A stretch of DNA of 64,000 nucleotides from Echiichthys vipera (Eukaryota; Chordata; Actinopteri; Perciformes; Trachinidae), in NCBI GenBank assembly GCA_963691815.1, contig OY829662.1, positions 13,722,241 through 13,786,240 on the forward strand, in the 5' to 3' direction. Below are positions 51,201-61,174 of this stretch, piece by piece; the first letter of the stretch is position 1, and each line of letters begins with the position of its first letter. The translations under genes were made by a program, and so were the position numbers. The notes under the pieces were generated by a model. It saw only the letters and a list, made by a program, of their open reading frames with translations, was not told where the DNA came from and searched no databases.

Positions 51201-54200
51201 ATTATAACAAGTGTAGACTCAAGTGTTTGACCTATCATGATGTCTGTGATATGATGGGATATCATATACAGTGCTACTGCTGTTATATGATAATATGTGT
51301 GTGTTCTACATGTCCACATAAACATCCTCAAAGCTTCCTCTATCCTGGTAGATGGTTTTCACAATGCAGCTCTTTACTAACATTGGTGGTGGGATAGTCT
51401 GGTCTAGACAAGGATTAGGTCTTTATGTCATTTTCAGAAAGAAACCTGGTCCCTCCCCACTCACACCCCTCTGGACACTGCTCCTGTTTGACTGTGAAGT
51501 TACTTAACAAAGCCAAAACAGGAAATTCAAGTCTGAGATGCCTGTAGAGAAGCCTAGCATAGCTCTAGGCGCTGAGCTTCCTGCCCTTCTCAGTTTGTTG
51601 GCATCCTATCCTCCCAGAGTGAGAGTGCCATCTGCTCCTGTGATCAGGTTTCCCCTCACAGGAAGTATGGGTGACAAAAGGGGGTCAGAGGTCAGCTACA
51701 GATCAGCGGGCGCAGAGTTAACCAAAGAGCCCCCACTGGGCATGAAAGAGAACTTAACCCTCACTCACTCATTACTTGCCACATTCTAGCAATGTCTACT
51801 TTTCTAGTTTGTTAATTTGGGTGGAAGTTCATTAAGTTCAGTCAGTGCAAAACACATAGATCTGGTATCCTGTCTATCGGTCCTGGCTTTCCACACTCAT
51901 TCCTCTGAGTCAGCAAGTGCGGAAAGAGAAACAAGACCAAATGAGGAGAGTTTCCATACCCTTTCTGGAGACATGTAGCTTTATCGAGTGGCATCTTCTC
52001 AACTATTTGGGTTTTAACTGTTATTCGCCAGTGTGAAAATAGCTAAACAAAACTTTTCAAATCGACACATAAAGGGGAAAGGAATGAGTAATCATTCAAA
52101 AGAACTAACCAGAGAGCTGAAGGCTATGCAGTTGTGGTGATGGTAAACGCATAGTGTTATGGTGGATCAGGGTGAGTAGTGGGGTGTTCTGGGTAAAAGG
52201 AGTCCTGTGGAGCCGTCATCTGTCTGTCTGCCCATACATCTGTTTGCCTGCGTGCTGCTCTACCCGGTGCTTTGGTGCTCGTACCTTTTCTCTTTTCTCC
52301 TGCTGAGCCGCTCTAATGCTGGCTGTTTGCTCCACAGGAGGACGAGTGAAAACCTGGAAGAGAAGGTGGTTCATCCTCACAGACAACTGTCTGTACTATT
52401 TCGAGTACACCACAGTGAGTACAGCTCAGTTTCTCAGTCACAGTGAAGAGTGTGCTCCCTCAGTTCTTGTTGATCCCTGTGTGCAGCGCTCTGTCAGTCA
52501 CACATTTTGTATTTGTCCAGGACAAAGAGCCCAGAGGAATCATCCCACTGGAGAACCTGAGTATCAAGGAGGTGGAGGATAAGAAGCCAGTAAGTACAGC
52601 TCCCTCTAGTGGTTCATTCTGTGCTTACACACAGTCAGGACTGGAATTTGGATTTTACTACAACCCATTGTTGTAATGGACAATAAAGAAGGTCTCTCTG
52701 CATTGCTGCACTTTTTAGAAAATTGACGACTGGATAAGTTAGCTGAATTTCCAGAGCGGTGATTTGCACCAAACTCCGCTTTGATGTTAGGATGAACTAG
52801 ACAGAACTAGATCAGTCACACTGATATATTAAATAAATGGACATTTAATTGACAGTTACTGCTTGACAGGCAGTTACGTCCTCTCATTATATGACACAGT
52901 ATACAGAGGCGGGCGCCATAAAGAGGGATTATCAAATCTAGAGAGTGGAGTTTATAGCATTATTTATAAATACTGTTATTTCATTACAACATTATACTTT
53001 CTATAATTCCTAACCTCCATCTACTTAATTTCTGCAGAACTGCTTTGAGCTTTTCATTCCTGACAACAAGGACCAGGTGATCAAAGCATGCAAGACTGAG
53101 GCTGACGGACGCGTTGTGGAGGGCAACCACACCTTCTACCGCATCTCCGCCCCCACTGCTGAGGAAAAAGAGGAATGGATGAACAGCATCAAGTAAATGT
53201 TTTTTTTTTTCCCTTCACTTGGTATAACCATAATATGATGCAGTGTGTGTTTGTAACTGGCATGTATGCTCATTGCTGTAGGTCAGGGGTTTTCAATGTC
53301 ACTCCTGCTTTGTCTTGCTTCGATTTTTGGGGGATAATCAAGTTTTGGAACTACAGCTCCCATAATTCTGGGGCTTTTGGGGACGTAAACAGGAAGTCAA
53401 ATGTTCCACATTGAGCCCCGTTTTTTAGCCTAGATTTGTTTACATTGGCAAATTGGCATCATTAAAAATATGCAGAATTAGCAATTAGTACCCATGGATA
53501 CACAGACAACTATCCTGATTCTCAGACAAGTTCTGCAATATACATTAATAGATAGATTAATCTATAGATATAGAGATATATTGAACTGGAGTAATAAGGA
53601 GCGTTTTTTTTCTTTGTATTCCAAGAATTTATGGACCTTTATTTCTGATTGACATCTCAGATAATGATATCCTCAGAAAGTGCAAATCATACTGAATCTA
53701 AAAATATTTTTCATGTCTGTGTTCAGATTTGACTGAGCTATGACTCAGACTATCTAAAGTATCCTTGCCTCACATCTCTCTCTCAGTGCCTCCTCTTCAA
53801 CGTTCCTCCACTGTTACAGATTTTTCTGTTTTACACCAGAAGATTCCATAATTTTTTCAACTGGAGCAGAAACTGATTTTCACTTTGACATTAAGTCCCT
53901 CCACTTCCACAAATTTGTTTTCAGTGCTGTTTAGAAGGTTTTACAGTAATGGAGCATAAAGAGAAAAATGGGGGATAAAAGCACATGTGCTGATTATGTT
54001 GAGCAGTTGCACCTAGTCCTAAGTACACTACAAAAACAATAAATTGTAAATCATCAATAAGGTATTACAGATGTTACTTTTTAAAATCTCATTTGACTTC
54101 AATCACACATGTACACGCAAATTCTTACAATTTCTAACATAAAACCGGAAAACATTTGCACTACTTGCATGCAAATGTCTAATAGTACTGTATAAGTGTA

Positions 54201-54346
54201 GCAATACCACACGCTTATTCCATTATGCTTCCCTAACTTATGTTTTCCTCTGCGTTTGTGCCCACAGAGCTGCCATCAGCAGGGACCCCTTTTATGAAAT
54301 GCTTGCAGCCAGAAAGAAGAAGGTGTCGTCCATGAAGAGGCACTAG
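15112..54346 (+). CDS. cyth1: CYTH1 cytohesin-1, ARF guanine-nucleotide exchange factor
   Basis: Activates ARF1/ARF6 by GDP-GTP exchange at membranes. Common exons: 42231-42313, 44299-44363, 45348-45414, 45509-45627, 47142-47222, 47456-47568, 48292-48440, 48539-48650, optional 49886-49888, 52338-52414, 52521-52589, 53038-53192, 54268-54346 (TAG). All junctions are GT-AG and in phase. One alternative first exon is added: 15112-15130, 20993-21074 or 29407-29434. With the last the protein is 398 residues, the human length. In that numbering: N-terminal coiled coil (about 12-60, [13 protein letters not shown]), Sec7 domain (about 72-255) with the glutamic finger E159 in [10 protein letters not shown] domain (about 260-378) with the [12 protein letters not shown] phosphoinositide site, and a polybasic tail [15 protein letters not shown]1 fits better than CYTH2/3/4 by sequence and because it follows usp36, as in human. 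Confidence 0.96.
15653..15674. repeat. poly-C run (22)
   Basis: Twenty-two consecutive C residues. On the complementary strand this is a G-run able to form quadruplex structure, and its length is likely to vary or be misassembled. Confidence 0.95.
18624..18710. mobile_element. MITE-like interspersed repeat, copy 1
   Basis: CAGTATTTATATA, GACCTGCTTTA, AAAGACATG and CTCACCTTTTTCAATATGGGACC recur in the same order at 22595-22675, where they are more diverged. Two collinear copies 4 kb apart with no coding content indicate a dispersed repeat. The 5' boundary may lie upstream, near 18536. Confidence 0.6.
19182..19263. repeat. (CT)n microsatellite
   Basis: About 80 bp of CT dinucleotides with a few GTCT interruptions at the left. 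A short CTAT/CTAC tetranucleotide tail follows to about 19315. Confidence 0.95.
20470..20992 (+). promoter_or_regulatory. cyth1: candidate cyth1 promoter 2 and 5' leader
   Basis: The sequence changes here to purine-rich, exon-like DNA: GAGA tracts at 20505-20552, then CAGC/GGGA-rich sequence. It runs into a (CA)n tract (20935-20971) just ahead of the ATG of first exon b. A minimal upstream frame, ATG GTC TGA, lies at 20778-20786. GAGA tracts can bind GAGA-type factors, but no start-site element such as a TATA box is clear. Promoter status is inferred from the downstream exon. Confidence 0.45.
20935..20971. repeat. (CA)n microsatellite in a candidate 5' UTR
   Basis: About 18 CA units end 21 nt before the ATG of cyth1 first exon b, so the repeat would be part of the mRNA leader if that exon is used. 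Confidence 0.93.
20993..21074 (+). CDS. cyth1: cyth1 alternative first coding exon b (MGSVSELC...)
   Basis: An open 82-nt segment starting [15 protein letters not shown] and ending in CCAG before a good donor GTAATG. It leaves phase 1, so it joins the common exon at 42231 as ...[14 protein letters not shown]. The protein would be 416 residues with a 27-residue hydrophobic, Cys-containing N-terminal extension (Cys8, Cys17) before the coiled coil. Support is the phase match, the donor and the leader-like sequence upstream. No conserved-family match is claimed. It could be a chance open segment (a phase match alone occurs one time in three). Confidence 0.55.
22595..22675. mobile_element. MITE-like interspersed repeat, copy 2
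   Basis: Collinear with 18624-18710 (CAGTATTTATATAGCACCACG, GACCTGCTTTACCATCAAG, AAGACATGGTATCTCACTTT). This match defines the repeat. Confidence 0.6.
28244..28291. repeat. (GT)n-(GA)n compound microsatellite
   Basis: About 28 bp of GT repeat runs directly into about 20 bp of GA repeat. Confidence 0.95.
28515..28615 (+). mobile_element. LINE-like 3' end with pentamer tail
   Basis: TTTCGCTGTGTTTTATACAG, TGACAATAAAGG, then a degenerate (TTCTA)n tail. This is the usual form of a 5'-truncated fish L2-type retroposon 3' end. The body upstream is short or lost. Confidence 0.6.
29407..29434 (+). CDS. cyth1: cyth1 alternative first coding exon c (MVLKSEDGV)
   Basis: ATG in a strong context (ACAGCATGG) and nine codons plus one base, with a consensus donor GTGAGT. 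It leaves phase 1 and gives [20 protein letters not shown], a 398-residue protein. It has the best donor of the three first exons. No ATG occurs in the preceding 280 bp, as expected for a 5' UTR. I judge this the most likely default start in this fish, though exon a is closer to the mammalian start. Confidence 0.82.
30659..31268. mobile_element. Harbinger-like non-autonomous element, copy 2 (complete, 610 bp)
   Basis: The left end GGGCGGACTCACACTGTCC and the inverted right end GAGCGTGATCACACTATCC match at 15 of 19 positions, and TTA flanks both sides (30656-30658 and 31269-31271). A 3-bp TTA duplication with G-rich short inverted ends is the PIF/Harbinger signature. There is no transposase, so it must have moved in trans. 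The internal sequence is collinear with 4169-4636. Confidence 0.8.
31735..31875. mobile_element. hAT-type non-autonomous repeat, fragment
   Basis: ACAATTAATGGATGAATTGACAA, AATAATTTTCATCA, TTAATCGTTTCAGGC and the later TTCCAAATTGTTGGTTCAAGC follow the order of the percomorph repeat also seen at 5760, 45103 and 46885. It is diverged and partial. Confidence 0.5.
35341..35367. repeat. (GCGT)n microsatellite
   Basis: Six to seven GCGT units, alternating purine and pyrimidine. It precedes the candidate leader exon at 35395-35757. Confidence 0.95.
36917..37026. repeat. (TGCG)n-(TG)n tract, Z-DNA-prone
   Basis: About 80 bp of TGCG units continue into GT repeats, an almost perfect alternating pyrimidine-purine run of about 110 bp. 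Open frames of Cys/Val/Arg or His/Thr/Arg repeats across it are artefacts. Confidence 0.96.
37434..37452. repeat. poly-G run (19)
   Basis: Nineteen consecutive G residues, a length-variable homopolymer with quadruplex potential on the + strand. Confidence 0.95.
39757..39781. repeat. (GTGGC)n pentamer repeat
   Basis: About five tandem GTGGC units in the large cyth1 intron. Confidence 0.9.
42314..44298 (+). other. cyth1 intron, no feature seen
   Basis: 2.0 kb between the first two common exons. A C-rich pyrimidine stretch at 43255-43420 is notable, but no repeat family or gene is recognised. Confidence 0.55.
45103..45265 (-). mobile_element. hAT-type non-autonomous repeat, copy 3
   Basis: GGACAAAACAAA, CTTGGGGAATTTGTG, CCATTTTATGACAAAG, AGTTAATCAATAATGGAA and GATAGTTGCAGCCCT follow the reverse orientation of the percomorph repeat. 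It ends 82 bp before the cyth1 exon at 45348, leaving little ordinary intron sequence there. Confidence 0.7.
46885..47063 (-). mobile_element. hAT-type non-autonomous repeat, copy 4
   Basis: AATTGACTTTTTGACTGG, GGGACAAAACTACC, TGCATTTTATTGACCAAACA and AATCATTAGTTGCAGCCCTA match the order and terminus of copy 3. It sits 80 bp upstream of the cyth1 exon at 47142. Confidence 0.72.
47308..47337. repeat. C19-T11 run in cyth1 intron
   Basis: Nineteen C followed by eleven T, ending in ACAG (47338-47341). The run imitates a strong polypyrimidine tract and acceptor, 115 bp ahead of the real exon at 47456. Use of the decoy would add out-of-family sequence. Confidence 0.9.
48217..48280. repeat. (GT)n tract at the acceptor of a Sec7 exon
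   Basis: About 64 bp of GT repeat with one GG slip at 48262-48263. It is followed by GCGCGCTACAG and the cyth1 exon at 48292. The only conventional pyrimidine tract (TCCCTCTCTT) lies about 90 nt upstream, at 48191-48200, and no AG occurs between it and the acceptor. Confidence 0.95.
48651..52337 (+). other. cyth1 intron interrupted by the micro-exon
   Basis: Between the exon ending at 48650 and the PH exon at 52338. Apart from the 3-nt exon at 49886 and scattered T-rich stretches (49990-50060), nothing is recognised. The short open frames at 50800-51400 and 51540-51790 show no family features. Confidence 0.55.
49886..49888 (+). CDS. cyth1: cyth1 3-nt micro-exon GAG (triglycine switch)
   Basis: TTGTCTTTCCTCAG|GAG|GTATGT is a strong acceptor and donor enclosing three bases. 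The preceding exon ends CTG G, and the next begins GAGGACGA. Skipping gives L-G-G-R-V (diglycine PH domain); inclusion gives L-G-G-G-R-V (triglycine). Cytohesins are known to exist as exactly these two splice forms: the diglycine PH domain prefers PIP3, while the triglycine form binds PIP2 and PIP3 with similar, lower selectivity. The position in the gene and in the protein fits this known micro-exon. Confidence 0.9.
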
Positions 54347-56350
54347 AGCTGCTCAGTGCGCCAGATGTTGCACTTGACAGAGCAGGGGTATCTGCTCGCC
54401 CTGTCTGGGTCGGTGCAGAGGCCGCAGTTGAGGTCTGCCTCAGACCTCTCCAGGGGATTTCTCTAGGATACATTCTAGGTCTGGCTTTGGGAATCTACAG
54501 GCCAGAAAAACAGGAAGCATGCTGGGGTTTCTAGATAAGAGTCGGGGCCAAAGCATCCTCTAACCTCCTGCCTCTCTTTCTCTCTCAGCTTTGTGTGTGC
54601 TCTCTGTCTTTGAGGCCAAAAGGAAATCTTGCTGTGTAACTCAACAAAATCCCCTTCAAGCTTTGAAAAAACCCCAATGCATACATTCATTGCACACATA
54701 CACAACATGCATACACTCATGCAATCCACTGTAGCACACATCTTTTTAAACTCGGCAGGTCTGAACAAGTGTGGCGCTCTAACCAAAATATTCCTCACTT
54801 TCTGAAAGAAAAGGTAAAGACCTTTCCTGATGTGCTTTAATATGTTAGGGTAATATATGTCTATTTTTACAGCTTTAAATGTCAATTCCTCCCTTCTCTT
54901 TCTCGTTTTTTTGTTTGTTTGCTTTTGTTTTTACATGAATAAAAAGGTCTTACAACTGAAACAGTGGGGGTAGGTGTGGGAGGGAAGGGGAGGATTTACC
55001 ACCTTTTAGTGATTTTATAGAAAAAAGAAAAGAAAGAAAAAATGTTGCCACTCAGGAGATTAAGATGTTCTGCAACTATTTATGTTCATGACATGGATCC
55101 TGTTCACAACACGATAGCCGTGTGAGGAATGGAAGCCTCATCGGTGTCCCGGACTCAACTGCTCTTTTGTAAATGTGAAACTGCAGTGTGGAGACGCACC
55201 GCTGCAGATGAGGGTGTCTACTTGTCTGGACAGGGTCTCAGTGTTGGATCTGGCTCTCATTGTTCATTTCCTGAAGGTCTTGGAGATGCATCTTGGGTAT
55301 TAGTGTCTTTTTAAATGGATGAGTGTTTATTACCCTGGGCTTCTTGAGGTCTTAGGTTGTCTTGTGGCCCCTTTTTCATTTTCTTTTCCCATGCGTTTTC
55401 TCTTATTTTGTCTCAAACACAAGACTAATTTATATTACTTAATTTTATTGTTAGGAAAGTCTACTGCTGTACAGTGCCTGGCGATCTAGATGAAATGTGA
55501 TGAGAATAGCTGCTGGTTAGCGACAGTAAGTCACAGTTTTCTTCTCCCAGTTGAACTACGTATTAATCGCTCTTTCCTGCTGTTAATATGCTTTTTCTTT
55601 GTAGATGGTTACCTATTTAATGGTAAAAAAAAAATCACGTACTTCTTAGCCGCCAACTGAAACCTCATTGATCGTTGTACAATACTGTGTGCTTCAGGTT
55701 GTTTATGTTTGAGACATAATATATGGCGTATTGTTGCAGAGGCTTTAAAGCAGCACAAGTAAACCTGGTTCATTAAAGCGACGCCTGGAAAAGATTGGGT
55801 TGTCCCCGTCTCAGGATCCAAAGTGTGATGTGAAACAATACAAAACTGCTGAGCAACAGTATGAGGAATGTACTGTGGCGAACCAAAAGGTGGACGTCAG
55901 AACGGCTGACTGGTCACAATGAGGCAGTGACACCTCTTTTCGTCAAATAGCAAAAAACTGCATTGAGGTACAATTTTGCAAACGCAGTCTGAGTTGTGCA
56001 TCAAGCAGTTGTCTTTTCTTCTCCTGTCTACGGTCGTCTCCTATCTCACATGTGCCTGCTGGTCATTATCCTCACTCCCTGCCTGTTCTGTTTCCTGGTT
56101 CTCTTCCTCTCTCTGCTCCTCTCAGCGCACTAATCATAGAGAAATAAGGAACAATGCAAAACAATCATAATTCTACAGTATTGGTTTATTTATCAAAGTT
56201 GTACATACTTAAATGTATAGTTGGTATTTTGTCTTCATTTTGTTTCTTAGTTGTGCCATTTTCTTTGGTATTCTGTTCGAAACTGTTTGATTTGAGGTTT
56301 GTATCATTGCCATTTAATCAAGCTGAAATAAAGACATTTGTCATAAACGC
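54347..56350 (+). other. cyth1: cyth1 3' untranslated region
   Basis: Follows the TAG at 54344-54346. Two AATAAA signals are visible: 54938-54943, about 600 nt after the stop, and 56327-56332, followed by a TGT-rich stretch. The longer form gives a UTR of about 2 kb. Short open frames within it are not gene-like. Confidence 0.65.
56327..56332 (+). terminator. cyth1: AATAAA polyadenylation signal, cyth1 distal
   Basis: Canonical hexamer about 2 kb after the stop, followed by GCTGTCAATGTCTTTTG. The alternative proximal hexamer is at 54938. Confidence 0.55.
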
Positions 56351-59300
56351 TGGCTGTCAATGTCTTTTGCAAAATTGCATGTCAGCTCATGTTACAGTAG
56401 AAAATTAACTCCAGCAGGTGGCAGTATGTGATAAGAACTAGGGGCATTCTGCTGCAGCCTAACAGCAAACACGGAAGTCTAACATGTTTTTTTTTTTATC
56501 CTGCTTATTATTTACAGCTGAATCAGTGTCATGACAAATCAATCTCAAGTTAAATGATGGTTAAGTGGGGCCAACCTGCTGTATGCCAATGAATACTGAA
56601 TAGTACTTCCACCTGAGCGCAGCCTTGAAATTGAATCATTCCCTCTTTTTCAGATTAAGCACTCAACTTCAGAAGTTCGCCAGTCACTCCAACCACATTC
56701 ACCCTTTCTGTTTTAATTGAGCCTTTATTCAGAGCTTCATTACATGTCATATCTTTTTACCATTTTGCTTTGAAAGTATTTATGGCACAAATGTTGGGGC
56801 AGCAGGGAAAAGTCGATATTTACAAGTGACTGTATCATATTAAATGATGCCTGGAAAAGCAATCAATAGAGATGTCTTTTTCTCAATAGAACAGGCATAC
56901 AGTAAAAAGGAAAAAGAAAATACTAGCACATGCATCATGACTCAGTTTTTCAGGTTGTATTAAATGACCTTAAACTTGTGGAGAGTTGTAGATGTGTGCT
57001 TCTACTGTCATCCTGCAGTACCATGGAAAAGAATAAATACATAATTGAGTTTTTTGTTTCCCAACATGACTGAGGGATGGACAACCACATTGCCATAGTT
57101 GAGAAAGTGTTTTCATTTAACTTTATATTTTCTATGAAATTTTGAGCAGTCTTCACAATTAAATTAAATGTTTTATTTTTTTCTTTGGTATTTTTGTCAT
57201 ATACAGATACAGATACAATGGTTATTGGGTAATATGAATGGTGATGTCCAATGTCAAGACTATATCAGGCTTGCCATAAAAGTGTGCGATGGGGCTTGTC
57301 GTGACTACCTTACACCACTGCCACAGGTCCTTGAAATCCTTCAAAGTTTGTAAATTTGAGGGGGAAAAAAATTAAAGGCCCTGAAGGTTTTAAAATATAC
57401 ATAGACACGTGTCATGGAACTTGCTTAAATTTATATATTTTGTGCAAGTATAGAAATCAAAAGTTTTAAAAAGTTTATATATTTTTTACTTAATAAATAA
57501 GCAATATATTGTTTTGCTGTGTTAGAGAAGGCAGGAAACAACATAGGGTCTCGTCACTGTGACAGCATAATTGAGAAATGTTCACACGTTCAAGCCTCAC
57601 TCTCTCTCCAGCTGTTTGCTGTGGCTTCTATAGACATTTAATGGAATTCCATTGCTAGGCAACAGCCATGGTCCTTGGTAATTTCTTGTCAGCTGATGTT
57701 ATTCACATACACTGCAACAGTAATCAAACTTGGGCACATTTAGAATGTTTATGTTTACAACTTTGAAAAGGTCTATAGTGCTCATTATAAAACATTCTCT
57801 GTGCAGCCATTAACCCTCTTCTGTGTCTGAAACCATGCCGTGTTGGGAACTTGAATTGGAGGGAATCGGGTCTGGAAAGTCCTTTAAAAGTCTTTGAATT
57901 CGATGTTCAGGAAGGTGTGGGAACCCTGTCTCCTCTATCTGTAAAGATACAGAGACTGCCATTCAACATTTCAGCTACAGAAGTATTTTGTAGTAACACA
58001 AACATGCTTCAGTCCCTGTCGAACCTTAACAGTAAATGATAACTGTACTGACACATACTTTACATTATAGGTGTAGTGTTGCAGAGACCCATAGGAAATG
58101 TTGAGCAGGTACAGTGATAAAGTAAAACCTGCCTTAGGAATACCAGTTTATATAAGCTGAGATGTGTTTTCCTGAGCAGAGAGAATTGCTTTCAAAAGCC
58201 CTTTGATCTGTGAAAAAATTAAATATTTCCTTTTCCAGCTGAACCAAATTATGCTTCACATTCAAGACTGAATGAATAGGGGCTTATTTGTATATTTTCC
58301 TCTGGGCTATAGCCTGCAGTGTTTTGGTGAGCATGGGTACAAATTATAGAACAAGTTGTTCCAGATGTGCATTGAAAAGACATACTAGCAAGGCTTTTGC
58401 AGAAAGCAAGAGGTTCCTGTTGTGCATCTGTGCTTTATGATATTAAATGAATAGCGTGTTGGTGGATTGGAAATTGCCTGTACTTATTTTTGCACAACTA
58501 CAGTCAAACTTTTTTTTTGCACAGCTGCTGTAAAACAGGATGATAATGACGTTTTTGAGAATTACAGAGCAGGGCCAAGGAGGTGACCTTGACTGATGGG
58601 AAGCGAGAGGCATGTTGCCACGGCAAGAAAAGAAAAAAAGAAAAGAAACTGTGAAAAAAAAAGTTAGTGAATATGTGGTGGTGGTGAGGCAGCAGCAAGG
58701 GAAGTCTTTGTTTTTCAACACCTGCACCATTTCTCGTATTTCTCACTGTAGAAGCACAAGCACGTGAAAATAAATGACACTTTTACAGCTCTTTTTGGTG
58801 AGGCTGAGGTCTGTGTGCATACGTGATATACTGTAATGTTTTAGGGGGAGGTTTCATCAGTCCTGACCCAGAATAAGTTAAGAGGGAACAATAGGAGGAT
58901 GTACTGTACAGAAAGGAGATCATTGGAAAAAACTGTACAGAAAGTGTTGTATTAAAGTCAAATAGTCTTTAAAAAAGATAATATGAAGCTCAGTATAGCC
59001 TACCTGACCTCACTGCACTGAAACACCCCAGACCAAACCACTCAGTCATGCTGTCATGTCAGGCCTGCTTAGTGAATTCACTTCTGTGTGGTTATGCTGA
59101 TGAAGGGGGAAAGGCTTCGGCTTACAGCAGCTCTCATAGGCCAGGCGGCGGGATCCTCCGTCTCCTCCAGTAAGTGGAGACATGTGAGACCAGTCAGGCT
59201 CCAATTAGGCCCAGACTGTTTCCCAGAAGCGCTCGAGGCCTCCCCCTGCCTCTCAGCCCACCGCGGCGGGAGAAGGGTGCACCCCACAGTGTCCGGACCT

Positions 59301-60494
59301 GACCTCAGCTGGCATGAGAAGGGCCCTTTCTGGCATGGGGCTCATGCAGGCAAAGAATGTTACACACAGACTGGCGTGTGCACACGCAAACGCTGTCACG
59401 CAAATATAAATGCAACGCAGCCATTGTGGACGTTTTCAAACCAGCTCACAGCTGCATAAAATTAGCTTGAACAGGTTTCTCGGTTTTCAGTTTTGCTAAA
59501 ATTCATTTAGGGAGGGTGATGCTTTGAAGTTGTCATTTTAAGATTAAAAGCTGTCAATCATCTTCTTAGACAATAGCAAGCTGCCAAGGTCGATTCAGAA
59601 CACCACATTCCATCACATCTTCTTTAATGCTGCTGTCATGTTTATACAAAAAACAAACTACACTCAGACAGACTGGAGCCAAGTGACGCTCAAACTCAAA
59701 AATCTTTTGAGATATTGTATATGACAGGGTTTTAGGCGCATGTAATTCAGGTGCCGTGTTGACAGATGCATTGTTGCTTTACTGGAAGAGTAAATCCTGC
59801 TCAAATAACTTCAGGAATCTCATTCTCGGCTGAGGGACACCAAATTCATCTCCGGGGCAGGATTTCTGAGAAAGGGAGTTGAAAAAAACAACAGAGTCTC
59901 CCCCTACCCTCCTTTTTACTATCTCTCTTCTTATATCTTTCTTGCTCTCTGCTTCACATATACACTCACATATTTTCAGTGTATCACATCATCTTAGCCA
60001 GCTGTGACAAGCAGTGAACTTTGGCCTGCGTTCAGTGCAGCGAGTAAAACACTGCCGGGACGTGGGATATATAATTAACTGATTTGTTTCAAAGTATTTT
60101 CCAAGAAACATGCAGTTGTGTAAGTTTGAAAATTGCCCGCATACAGAATCTTGCAAAAACATTTAATTAAAACTAGCTGGAGCAGAAAAGAAAATGGAGA
60201 TCTACTGTATGGCCTCACTTTAATTTTTAGTTTGCATTTCTCTATGGGCTGATTGTTTTGATACTTTCAGAGTATTTATATTATCATATTGCACTGCTAA
60301 TAAAATAAATACATCAAAATCTCACTTTTACCTTTTAAAATGGTGGTTAAAAAAATGGGCAGCTGCTGTTTGCACCTTTACTTTTTAGTGAAATAACTTT
60401 AGGTGAAATAAGACATCCTTAATCTATCAGAACAAGAACCCTGTCAAGAACCCTCATAAAACCTCTCCTCTGTCCAACAGTTAATATCACAACT

Positions 60495-60495
<1 letters not shown>
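56351..60495. other. intergenic, no gene recognised
   Basis: AT-rich DNA downstream of cyth1. A locally GC-richer patch at 59090-59310 contains a 123-codon + frame (59088-59459) without family features. In human the next gene is DNAH17, but no dynein heavy-chain exon is recognisable here on either strand. Confidence 0.5.

Positions 60496-61174
<679 letters not shown>

Noticed and set aside
53273..53420. Possible SINE around AACTACAGCTCCCATAATTC
   Set aside because: The phrase recurs in vertebrate genomes, but no tRNA-like A/B boxes or target duplication could be defined.
59088..59459. 123-codon + frame in the region after cyth1
   Set aside because: GC-richer sequence gives long chance frames. 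No recognised domain and no coding-like partner exons. A minus frame overlaps it.
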